Positions 1 to 5,966 of a stretch of DNA of 17,356 bases are shown piece by piece. Location: positions 1 to 17,356 of the forward strand of contig CAJLPK010000030.1 of assembly GCA_905208455.1 (NCBI GenBank), written 5' to 3'. Numbering within the stretch: the stretch's first letter is position 1; each line of letters starts with the position of its first letter. Made by a program: the position numbers and the translations under genes. The notes under the pieces are model-generated. The model made no database searches. It saw only the letters and a program-made list of their open reading frames with translations, and had not been told where the DNA came from. The DNA comes from an uncultured Bacillota bacterium (lineage in GTDB: Bacteria; Bacillota; Clostridia; Christensenellales; QAND01).

Positions 1-600
1 GGCCTGGACCGCCCGGAGGCCCGCTTTGCGCAGATGCCGCATCATTTTTCCGGCGGCATGCGCCAGCGCGCCGTCATCGCCATGGCGCTGGCCTGCCGTC
101 CCAAGGTGCTCATCGCCGACGAGCCCACCACCGCGCTGGATGTGACCATCCAAGCCCAGATCTTAGAGCTTTTGCAGCAGCTGCAAAAGCAGTTTTCGCT
201 CTCCATCCTTTTCATCACCCACGACCTCAGCGTGGTCGCCAAAATGGCGGACCGCGTGGCCGTCATGTATGCGGGCAAAATCGTGGAAACCGGCCTGGTA
301 GAGGAAATTTTCCGCGACCCACGGCATCCCTACACCTGGGGCCTTTTGGGCGCGCTGCCCGGCCGCGGCGCAGAGGGGCAGCCCCTGTACAGCATCCCCG
401 GCCTACCGCCGGACCTGTCCGCCCCGCCGGTAGGCGACGCCTTTGCCCAGCGCAACGAATACGCCCTTGCCATCGATTACCAGCAGGAGCCGCCGATGTT
501 TCCCATCACCCCTACGCACAGCGCCGCCACTTGGCTGCTGGACAGCAGGGCCCCCGAGGTGCCCTGCCCGCTGGCCCGGGAGGTGAAACGCCATGGCTGA
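1..600 (+). CDS. oppD: Oligopeptide/dipeptide ABC transporter ATP-binding protein OppD, 5'-truncated by window edge
   Basis: The frame is open from base 1, giving 199 visible residues; an internal Met at base 34 is not the true start. The missing part is the N-terminal half with Walker A and Q-loop. Visible are the ABC signature FSGGMRQR (residues 16-23 of the fragment), Walker B VLIADEP (36-42, catalytic Glu41), D-loop ALD and H-loop His74, then the oligopeptide-transporter C-terminal extension starting at HPYTWGLL. It would hydrolyse ATP at the cytoplasmic face of a peptide importer together with OppF. In many OppD/DppD proteins the extension carries GCxFxxRCxxAxxxC plus a later Cys, binding a 4Fe-4S cluster. 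Here the spacing is kept but the four positions read Asp146, Asn152, Asp159 and Thr177. This resembles, from memory, the AmiE-type Firmicutes subgroup. The end overlaps oppF by 8 bases. Confidence 0.93.
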   Translation, partial: GLDRPEARFAQMPHHFSGGMRQRAVIAMALACRPKVLIADEPTTALDVTIQAQILELLQQLQKQFSLSILFITHDLSVVAKMADRVAVMYAGKIVETGLVEEIFRDPRHPYTWGLLGALPGRGAEGQPLYSIPGLPPDLSAPPVGDAFAQRNEYALAIDYQQEPPMFPITPTHSAATWLLDSRAPEVPCPLAREVKRHG

Positions 601-1486
601 GGCATTGCTCCGCGTCTCGCATCTTACCAAGGCGTTTGCCCTGTCCCGGCATGAAGCGCTGCGCGCCGTCTCCGACGTTTCCTTTTCCCTGGCCCCCGGC
701 GAAATTTTCGGCCTGGTCGGGGAATCCGGCTCCGGCAAATCCACCCTGGCGCGCACCATTTCCGGGCTGTACCGCCCCACCTCTGGGCAGGTCTTTTTGG
801 AGGAATTGGAAATATCCCAGCCCAAGGTCTATGCGCGGTGTCGCTCGCGCATTGCCCATACCCTGCAATTTTTGTTTCAGGACAGCATGGCCAGCCTCAA
901 CCCCCGCCTGCCCATCGGCGCGCTGATCGAAGAGCCTCTTGTCATCCACCGTGAGGGTACGCGCCAGAGCCGGCGCGAAACAGCGCTGGGCCTGATGGCG
1001 CAGGTAGGCCTGGATGCCGCGCTGTACAGCCAGTATCCCGCCGAGCTTTCCGGCGGCATGCGCCAGCGCGTTTGCATCGCCCGCGCCCTGGCCCTGTCTC
1101 CCAAGCTCATCATCGCAGACGAGCCCATCGCTTCGCTGGATGTCTCGATGCAGGCGCAGATCGTCAACCTGTTCCAATCGCTGTGCCAGGCCCGGGGCGT
1201 TTCGCTGCTGTTCATCGCGCATGATCTGTCCATGGTGCGTCATATCAGCCGCCGCATCGGCGTCATGTGCCGCGGCAGGCTGGTGGAACTGGCGCCCGCC
1301 CCGTCGTTGTATGAGCATCCGCAGCATCCCTATACCCAAGCCCTGCTCTCCGCCGTGTACGCGCCGGACCCCGCCCTTGCCAAAGCCCAGCAGCGCCTGC
1401 CCTTTGACGCAGATTCCTTTTTCCAGGCCCAGGCGCCCCTGCAATGGCGCGAGATCGCGCCGGAGCATTTCGTGCTTTTGCCCTAG
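593..1486 (+). CDS. oppF: Oligopeptide/dipeptide ABC transporter ATP-binding protein OppF
   Basis: This 297-residue protein is a complete ABC ATPase, the second nucleotide-binding subunit of a peptide importer. Seen in order: Walker A GESGSGKST (43-51), Q-loop Gln96 in LFQDSMASLNP, signature LSGGMRQRV (152-160), Walker B LIIADEP (172-178, Glu177), and H-loop His210 in AHD. The oligopeptide-specific C-terminal stretch begins at HPQHPYTQALL. It ends in a short tail (EIAPEHFVLLP) without the Cys motif of some DppF proteins, resembling AmiF-type OppF. The start at 593 is supported by a GGGAGGTGA ribosome site just upstream inside oppD. The 8-base overlap with oppD implies translational coupling. 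The permease and binding-protein genes presumably lie left of the window. The substrate, taken to be peptides, is inferred from the family only. Confidence 0.95.
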   Translation: MAEALLRVSHLTKAFALSRHEALRAVSDVSFSLAPGEIFGLVGESGSGKSTLARTISGLYRPTSGQVFLEELEISQPKVYARCRSRIAHTLQFLFQDSMASLNPRLPIGALIEEPLVIHREGTRQSRRETALGLMAQVGLDAALYSQYPAELSGGMRQRVCIARALALSPKLIIADEPIASLDVSMQAQIVNLFQSLCQARGVSLLFIAHDLSMVRHISRRIGVMCRGRLVELAPAPSLYEHPQHPYTQALLSAVYAPDPALAKAQQRLPFDADSFFQAQAPLQWREIAPEHFVLLP

Positions 1487-1507
1487 CCGCCAGGCACAGG
1501 GTATAAA
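1478..1507 (+). promoter_or_regulatory. Possible promoter upstream of the 67-residue ORF
   Basis: TTGCCC (1478-1483) and TATAAA (1502-1507) are separated by 18 bases. They lie at the very end of oppF and in the 80-base gap before the small gene. The boxes are only partial matches and there is no terminator between oppF and the small gene, so readthrough from the opp operon is equally possible. Confidence 0.3.
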
Positions 1508-1566
1508 AACAGCGCGCATGGCGCACACTAGGGGAAAACAAATTCCCAATAGGAGGGCCATACGCC

Positions 1567-1770
1567 ATGCATAACGCACTCAAGCAACAGATTTTAGACG
1601 AACTGGACAAGCGCATCCACGATTTAGAGGAGCACCGCTACGATGAAATCATCGTCACCGGCAACCAATACGACGAGCTCAACCAGGTGCTGGCCAAAAT
1701 CATCGGCGTGCCGCTGCTAAAGGAGGTACAGGACATCCGGGATTTCGTGCTCGGCCTGCCGGAGGCCTGA
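1567..1770 (+). CDS. Small hypothetical protein, 67 residues
   Basis: I do not recognise the family. The start ATG follows a good AGGAGG site (1551-1556) with a 10-base spacer, and the gene ends 8 bases before a rho-independent terminator, which together argue for a real gene. The product is acidic, soluble-looking and mostly helical: an amphipathic N-terminal helix (QQILDELDKRIHDLEEHRYD) followed by a second Leu/Ile-rich segment around VLAKIIGVPLLKEV. There is no signal peptide, membrane segment, Cys motif or helix-turn-helix that I can see. It sits alone between oppF and the U32 gene. A Spo0E-like small regulator was considered because of its size and helical hairpin look, but the expected S-x-x-L-D motif is absent. 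Confidence 0.7.
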   Translation: MHNALKQQILDELDKRIHDLEEHRYDEIIVTGNQYDELNQVLAKIIGVPLLKEVQDIRDFVLGLPEA

Positions 1771-1778
1771 CGACACAC

Positions 1779-1804
1779 AAAGCCCTTTCCAAGGGCTTTT
1801 TTCT
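1779..1804 (+). terminator. Rho-independent terminator after the 67-residue ORF
   Basis: A stem AGCCCTT (1781-1787) and AAGGGCT (1791-1797) with a 3-base loop TCC, extended by flanking A-T pairs, is followed directly by a T-rich run interrupted by one C. It isolates the small gene from the U32 gene downstream. Confidence 0.85.
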
Positions 1805-1829
1805 TTGCCCCTTTGGCCCGGTTGTGCTG

Positions 1830-1835
1830 TATAAT
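1830..1835 (+). promoter_or_regulatory. Probable -10 box for the rlhA-like gene
   Basis: A perfect TATAAT at 1830-1835 lies after the preceding terminator and about 30 bases before the start codon. No good -35 hexamer is seen at 16-18 bases; TTTGCC (1804-1809) at 20 bases is the nearest. The position between a terminator and a gene is what supports it. Confidence 0.5.
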
Positions 1836-1867
1836 AGAAAAATAAACGAAAAAAGGAGGGATGCGCA

Positions 1868-3904
1868 ATGCCGGAGCTGCTATCGCCCGTGGGCGGCCCC
1901 GAACAGCTTTTGGCGGCGGTGCGCTGCGGCGCGGACGCCGTGTATCTGGGCGCCAGGGATTTCAACGCCCGGCGTAACGCGCAGAATTTCGGCGCGCTCG
2001 ATCTGCCCCAGGCCGTTTCCTATTGCCATGAACGCGGAGTCAAGGTGCATGTTACCGTCAACACCCTGGTCACGGACCCCGAATGGCCCCGGCTTTTGGA
2101 TACCGTGCAGGATATTGCGCAAAGCGGCGCGGACGCCGTCATCGTGCAGGATCTCGGCGTGGCGCAAACCATCCGGGAAACCTGCCCTTCGCTGCCGCTG
2201 CACGCCTCCACCCAAATGGCGATACACAACCTAGCCGGCGCGCAGGCCTTGGAACGGCTGGGGTTTGCCAGGGCCGTGCTGGCGCGCGAATTGTCCGTTG
2301 AAGAGATCCGCGCCATTGCAAACGATTGCTCCATCGAGCTGGAGGTCTTTGTGCACGGCGCCTTGTGTATGAGCGTTTCCGGCCTTTGCACCCTGTCCTC
2401 CATGCTGGGCGGGCGCAGCGGCAACCGCGGCCTGTGCGCCCAGCCCTGCCGCCTGGATTTCCGCTGCCGCGGGCGCAGCTATGCACTGTCGTTAAAGGAT
2501 TTGTGCGCCGTGCGCCATGTCCGTGCCTTGTCGGAGGCCGGCGTGGCCTCGTTTAAGATCGAGGGCCGCATGAAGCGTCCGGAATACGTCGCCGCCGCCA
2601 CCAGCGCCTACCGGCAGGCGCTGGACGGGCAAACCCCCGATCTTCAGACACTGCAGGCTGTGTTTTCCCGCAGCGGGTTTACCGACGGACACCTGGCAGG
2701 CCGCCGCGATTTGTCCATGTTCGGCATCCGCCGCAAGGAGGACGTGCAAAGCGCGGGCGCTGTGCTCTCCGACCTGGCCCGCCTTTATCATAAGGAAACG
2801 CAGCGTGTGGGCGTGGATATGTCCCTGGAGCTTTCCGCAGGCCAGCCGGCGCTTCTTTGCGTTTCTGATGACCAAGGCCATCGCCAGGCCGTGCAGGGCC
2901 CCGTGCCCGAAGCCGCCCGCACCAGGCCCACAGACGCGCACAGCGCCCGCGCCAGCCTGCAAAAAACCGGCGGCACGCCCTACTTCCTGCGCAATATGGA
3001 CTGCCGCATCGAGCCCGGGCTGATGCTGCCTGCGTCCAGCCTCAATGCGCTGCGCAAGCAGGCCTTGGAGGGCTTGGCCGCCCAGCGCGGCGCGCTTTGC
3101 CCGCATGGCTTTGACCGAAACGCCCTTCGCCCCGCCCCGGCCGCGCCTGCCTGTGATGCGCCGGCGCTGCGGCTGCGCTTTGCCCGGGCCGCGCAAATGC
3201 CAAAAGAATGCCTGCCCTATGCAGAGAAAATCATCCTGCCCATCGAGGAAATCGAAGCGCATCCGGAGCTTTTGCAGCTCGGCAGTGCAAAGCTGGCAGG
3301 CGAATTGCCGCTGCTGGTGTTTCCAAGGGAGGAGCAGGCGCTCTCCGCGCGCTTGTCCGCCCTGTACGCCGCCGGGCTGCGGCAGGTCGTCGGCGGCAAC
3401 CTTGGCACGCTGGCCCTGGCGCAAAAGGCCGCTCCCTTTGCGCTTTTCGGGGATGCACAGCTCAACGTCCTCAACCAAAAAGCAGCGGCCTTTTACCATG
3501 CTTTGGGTGTTTGCGATTTAACGCTTTCCTATGAGCTCAACGCCCGCCTTGTCCCGCAGGTGCCGGGCGGCGTGCTATCGTACGGGTTTTTGCCGCTGAT
3601 GACGTTTCGCGCCTGTCCCGGCCGTGCACAAGACGGCTGCGGGGACTGCCCCGGCCATTTCCGGCTTACCGACCGCAAGGGCGTTCGGTTTGAGGCCGCC
3701 TGCCATCATCGCCGCTATACCCAGCTATTCAACAGTGTGCCGCTGTATACCGGCTGCCGGCGCGTAAAGGGCGCGCAATTTGAAACGCTGTATTTTACCT
3801 TTGAAGCACAAGAGCGCTGCCGGGCCGTCATCTCCGCCTTTTTGCACGGCGTGCCGCTGGATACGCCTGCCACCAAGGGGCTGTATTACCGCACGCTGTC
3901 GTAG
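1868..3904 (+). CDS. rlhA: U32 family protein with C-terminal DUF3656-like region, RlhA-like 23S rRNA 5-hydroxycytidine synthase
   Basis: A 678-residue protein beginning with the U32 TIM-barrel signature MPELLSPVGG. It contains the U32 family motif EVFVHGALCMSVSGLC (159-174). Cys167, Cys174, Cys190 and Cys213 match the expected 4Fe-4S ligand pattern of the U32 hydroxylases; Cys194 also lies nearby. After the ~300-residue U32 core comes a DUF3656-like insert (about 300-405) and a C-terminal half ending near the usual RlhA length. E. coli RlhA (about 650 residues) makes 5-hydroxycytidine at 23S rRNA C2501 using prephenate. Older annotations say peptidase or collagenase, which the RNA-hydroxylase work supersedes. 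A second Cys group (583, 591, 594, possibly 612) is present. ATG 1868 follows AAGGAGGG; the ATG at 1861 is out of frame. RlhA rather than another U32 activity is inferred from length and domain order. Confidence 0.8.
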   Translation: MPELLSPVGGPEQLLAAVRCGADAVYLGARDFNARRNAQNFGALDLPQAVSYCHERGVKVHVTVNTLVTDPEWPRLLDTVQDIAQSGADAVIVQDLGVAQTIRETCPSLPLHASTQMAIHNLAGAQALERLGFARAVLARELSVEEIRAIANDCSIELEVFVHGALCMSVSGLCTLSSMLGGRSGNRGLCAQPCRLDFRCRGRSYALSLKDLCAVRHVRALSEAGVASFKIEGRMKRPEYVAAATSAYRQALDGQTPDLQTLQAVFSRSGFTDGHLAGRRDLSMFGIRRKEDVQSAGAVLSDLARLYHKETQRVGVDMSLELSAGQPALLCVSDDQGHRQAVQGPVPEAARTRPTDAHSARASLQKTGGTPYFLRNMDCRIEPGLMLPASSLNALRKQALEGLAAQRGALCPHGFDRNALRPAPAAPACDAPALRLRFARAAQMPKECLPYAEKIILPIEEIEAHPELLQLGSAKLAGELPLLVFPREEQALSARLSALYAAGLRQVVGGNLGTLALAQKAAPFALFGDAQLNVLNQKAAAFYHALGVCDLTLSYELNARLVPQVPGGVLSYGFLPLMTFRACPGRAQDGCGDCPGHFRLTDRKGVRFEAACHHRRYTQLFNSVPLYTGCRRVKGAQFETLYFTFEAQERCRAVISAFLHGVPLDTPATKGLYYRTLS

Positions 3905-3906
3905 CG

Positions 3907-4542
3907 CTATCCCTGCTTTTTCCAAGGAGCATGCCGGCGTCGGGTGCTCCTTTTTTTCCTGCGCCACAGCCATACCACGCACAGCAGCGCCAGCGCGCCC
4001 CACAGCAGCACTGCATAGGTATCCATAAACATGCCAACGCTGCTCCAGGCGTGGCCCAGCGCCCGCCCGGCGTATACCAGCACCGTGTTCCAAAGGGCGG
4101 AGCCCAGTGTGGTCAGCAGCAAAAACGGCCCCATCGGCATGCGCGCCATGCCTGCCGGCACGGAGATCAGGCTGCGTACAATGGGCGCCATCCTGCAGAA
4201 AAACACCGTTCTTTTTTGATACTGCTGATAGCAGCGCAGCGCTTTTTCTGCATTCTCCTCCTTTAGCCCCAGGTATCTGCCGTATCGGCGCACAAAGACA
4301 GTGAGCCGCCTTTGCCCTACCCAACGCCCTGCGCCGTACAGCACCAGCGCGCCCGCCACAGAGCCCAGCGTTGCCGCCAATATCACGCTTTGCACCGAAA
4401 GCGCCGCTTGCAGCGTCATAAACCCGCCAAAGGCCAAAATGACCTCGGAAGGGATGGGCGGAAAGACATTTTCCACAAAGATCAGGAAAAAAATGCCCAG
4501 GGCGCCGTACTGTCCCATTACCTGTATGATCCATGCCTGCAT
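3907..4542 (-). CDS. DedA family membrane protein (SNARE-associated/VTT-type), possible undecaprenyl-phosphate flippase
   Basis: With the start chosen at 4542 the protein has 211 residues, the usual DedA size. That ATG has an AAGGGGGA ribosome site 7 bases upstream, whereas the in-frame ATG at 4593 (17 residues more) has none. Family motifs seen are FFLIFVENVFPPIPSEV (18-34, acidic Glu24 and Glu33) and FCRMAPIVRSLISVPAG (115-131, Arg117 and Arg123), then GSALWN (147-152). Several hydrophobic segments and a strongly basic C-terminus (RRKKRSTRRR) indicate an inner-membrane protein with the tail inside. Some DedA proteins (UptA of Bacillota) recycle undecaprenyl phosphate across the membrane; others act on other lipids or in proton-dependent homeostasis, so the substrate is not assigned. 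Stop codons of this gene and the convergent rlhA-like gene are 2 bases apart. Confidence 0.9.
   Translation of the reverse strand: MQAWIIQVMGQYGALGIFFLIFVENVFPPIPSEVILAFGGFMTLQAALSVQSVILAATLGSVAGALVLYGAGRWVGQRRLTVFVRRYGRYLGLKEENAEKALRCYQQYQKRTVFFCRMAPIVRSLISVPAGMARMPMGPFLLLTTLGSALWNTVLVYAGRALGHAWSSVGMFMDTYAVLLWGALALLCVVWLWRRKKRSTRRRHAPWKKQG
3924..3957 (+). terminator. Rho-independent terminator of the rlhA-like gene, inside the antisense 3' end of dedA
   Basis: Stem AAGGAGCA (3924-3931) pairs perfectly with TGCTCCTT (3945-3952). Inner CCG/CGG pairing is possible in the loop, and the stem runs into seven T residues (3951-3957). On the other strand the hairpin is not followed by a U-run, so it serves the + strand. 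It lies wholly within the last codons of the convergent dedA gene. Confidence 0.85.
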
Positions 4543-4576
4543 CGCAGTTCCCCCTTTGCCGATGATACGGCCTGCC

Positions 4577-4605
4577 TTGCCTGGGCCTATCATCTCCCGT
4601 ATAAT
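4577..4605 (+). promoter_or_regulatory. Promoter of the trhP-like gene
   Basis: TTGCCT (4577-4582) is followed after 17 bases by a perfect TATAAT (4600-4605). The predicted transcript start is about 40 bases before the ATG at 4652, with AAGGGAG as ribosome site in between. Confidence 0.6.
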
Positions 4606-4631
4606 AGAATGAAATGTATCTGCCCCGTAAA
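4601..4631 (-). promoter_or_regulatory. Possible promoter of dedA, divergent from trhP
   Basis: Read on the - strand, TTTACG (complement of 4626-4631) and TATTAT (complement of 4601-4606) are 19 bases apart. The -10 shares its bases with the TATAAT of the opposite promoter. Spacing is long, so support is modest. Confidence 0.3.
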
Positions 4632-4651
4632 GGGGAGAAGGGAGCCTCCCT

Positions 4652-5836
4652 ATGACGATGGAATTGTTATCCCCGGCCGGGGATTTTGAAAAATGCCAAA
4701 CCGCCCTGCATTTCGGGGCGGATGCGGTCTATGCCGGCGGCCCTGGCCTGCATCTGCGCAAGGGGGCTTCCGGCTTTACGCTGGAAGCCTTGGCCAAGGC
4801 GGTTCAGTATACGCATGAGCGGGGGAAAAAATTCTATGTAACGCTCAATGCCTTTGCCAGAAACCGCGATCTGGAAACGCTGCCGGATTTAGCGTGCGCC
4901 TATCAGGCCATGGGGATAGACGGCGCCATCGTCGCAGACCTGGGGGTGCTGTCGCTCTGCAAAAAGGCCGCGCCGCGCCTGCCCCTCCACATCAGCACGC
5001 AGGCAAATTGTGTCAACTACCAAACGGCGCGCATGTACCACGACCTGGGCGCCAGCCGCGTTGTGTTGGCCCGCGAGCTTTCGCTGGAGGAAATCGCCGG
5101 CATCCGCGCCAAAACGCCCACAGACCTCGAGCTGGAGGCGTTTGTGCACGGGGCCATGTGCATGTCCTATTCCGGGCGCTGTTTTCTCAGCGCCTATCTG
5201 ACCGGCCGCGACGCCAACCAGGGGGACTGCGCCCAGCCCTGCCGCTGGCAGTATGCGCTGATGGAGCAAACGCGGCCCGGGCAGTATTTTCCCGTAGAGC
5301 AGGATGCGCGCGGCACCTATTTCCTCAGCAGCTATGATCTGTGCATGATACAGCATCTGGACGACCTGCAAGAGGCCGGCGTCCGCTCGCTGAAAATCGA
5401 GGGGCGTATGAAATCGCCTTATTATGTAGCCACCGTCACCCATGCCTACCGGCAGGCGCTGGATGGGGCCGCGCCGCTTTCCGAATTGCAGCGCGAGCTG
5501 GACTGCGTCAGCCACCGCGCCTTTTCCACCGGCTTTTACTACGGCCCGATGGATACCCGGCAAACAGCGGAAGAGTATCTGCAATCCTGCCAGTTTACCG
5601 CCGTGGTGCTGGGCCGCGCGGAGGACCGCCTGCTCATCGAGCAGCGCAATAAGTTTTCCGTTGGCGATACGCTGGAGGTCGTCTCTCCCCAGTATGCCAA
5701 GGCCAGCTTTCGCGTAGAGGCCCTATGGGATGAAGGCGGGCGTCCTGTGGAAAGCGCGCCGCATGCCAAGCAGCGCTTGCAGCTGCGCTGTCCCTACCCG
5801 CTGTCTCCGCTGGATCTTCTGCGCCGCCGGCTTTGA
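4652..5836 (+). CDS. trhP: U32 family protein, TrhP-like prephenate-dependent tRNA U34 hydroxylase
   Basis: A 394-residue U32 protein of the YegQ/YrrO type. The N-terminus MELLSPAGDFEKCQTALHFGADAVY is the standard U32 opening. The family motif EAFVHGAMCMSYSGRC (162-177) is followed by GDCAQPCRW. Cys170, Cys177, Cys193 and Cys231 match the spacing of the 4Fe-4S ligands known in UbiU-type relatives. After the barrel, the C-terminal small domain starting RNKFSVGDTLEVVSP (about 334-348) is the one found in TrhP proteins and absent from the RlhA-like neighbour. TrhP makes 5-hydroxyuridine at tRNA position 34 with prephenate as the oxygen-transfer cosubstrate, improving wobble decoding. ATG 4652 is used here; ATG 4658, two codons later, is an alternative. 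It is transcribed divergently from dedA. Confidence 0.85.
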   Translation: MTMELLSPAGDFEKCQTALHFGADAVYAGGPGLHLRKGASGFTLEALAKAVQYTHERGKKFYVTLNAFARNRDLETLPDLACAYQAMGIDGAIVADLGVLSLCKKAAPRLPLHISTQANCVNYQTARMYHDLGASRVVLARELSLEEIAGIRAKTPTDLELEAFVHGAMCMSYSGRCFLSAYLTGRDANQGDCAQPCRWQYALMEQTRPGQYFPVEQDARGTYFLSSYDLCMIQHLDDLQEAGVRSLKIEGRMKSPYYVATVTHAYRQALDGAAPLSELQRELDCVSHRAFSTGFYYGPMDTRQTAEEYLQSCQFTAVVLGRAEDRLLIEQRNKFSVGDTLEVVSPQYAKASFRVEALWDEGGRPVESAPHAKQRLQLRCPYPLSPLDLLRRRL

Positions 5837-5903
5837 TTTTGGCGTACCCGCCGCATCATTTGGGTTTATGACGATTTTGTCACCGGCTTTGCAACATCGT
5901 CAC

Positions 5904-5932
5904 TGTATTTTTTATGGGCCGTATGATATATT
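5904..5932 (+). promoter_or_regulatory. Possible promoter of the P-type ATPase gene
   Basis: An AT-rich island in the 130-base gap holds TATATT (5927-5932) with TGTATT 17 bases upstream (5904-5909), and an overlapping TATGAT (5922-5927). The -35 match is poor. The island lies upstream of the GTG start preferred for the ATPase and downstream of earlier in-frame ATGs, so it also argues against those starts. Confidence 0.3.
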
Positions 5933-5966
5933 CTTATCAACATCAAGAAACTGGGGGCTTTTTACC

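Noticed and set aside
512..1579. A 355-codon open frame on the - strand opposite oppD/oppF
   Set aside because: It is antisense to a complete ABC ATPase and has no motif of its own.
2344..2391. Annotation of the U32 proteins as secreted collagenases or peptidases
   Set aside because: There is no signal peptide, and the conserved cysteines and domain order match the Fe-S RNA hydroxylases RlhA and TrhP. The protease name is historical.
5730..5966. N-terminal extension of the P-type ATPase to the first in-frame ATG
   Set aside because: It overlaps the end of trhP in another frame, reads as a non-family Cys/Trp/Arg-rich sequence, and precedes the likely promoter. GTG 5967 with an upstream G-rich ribosome site fits the family better.
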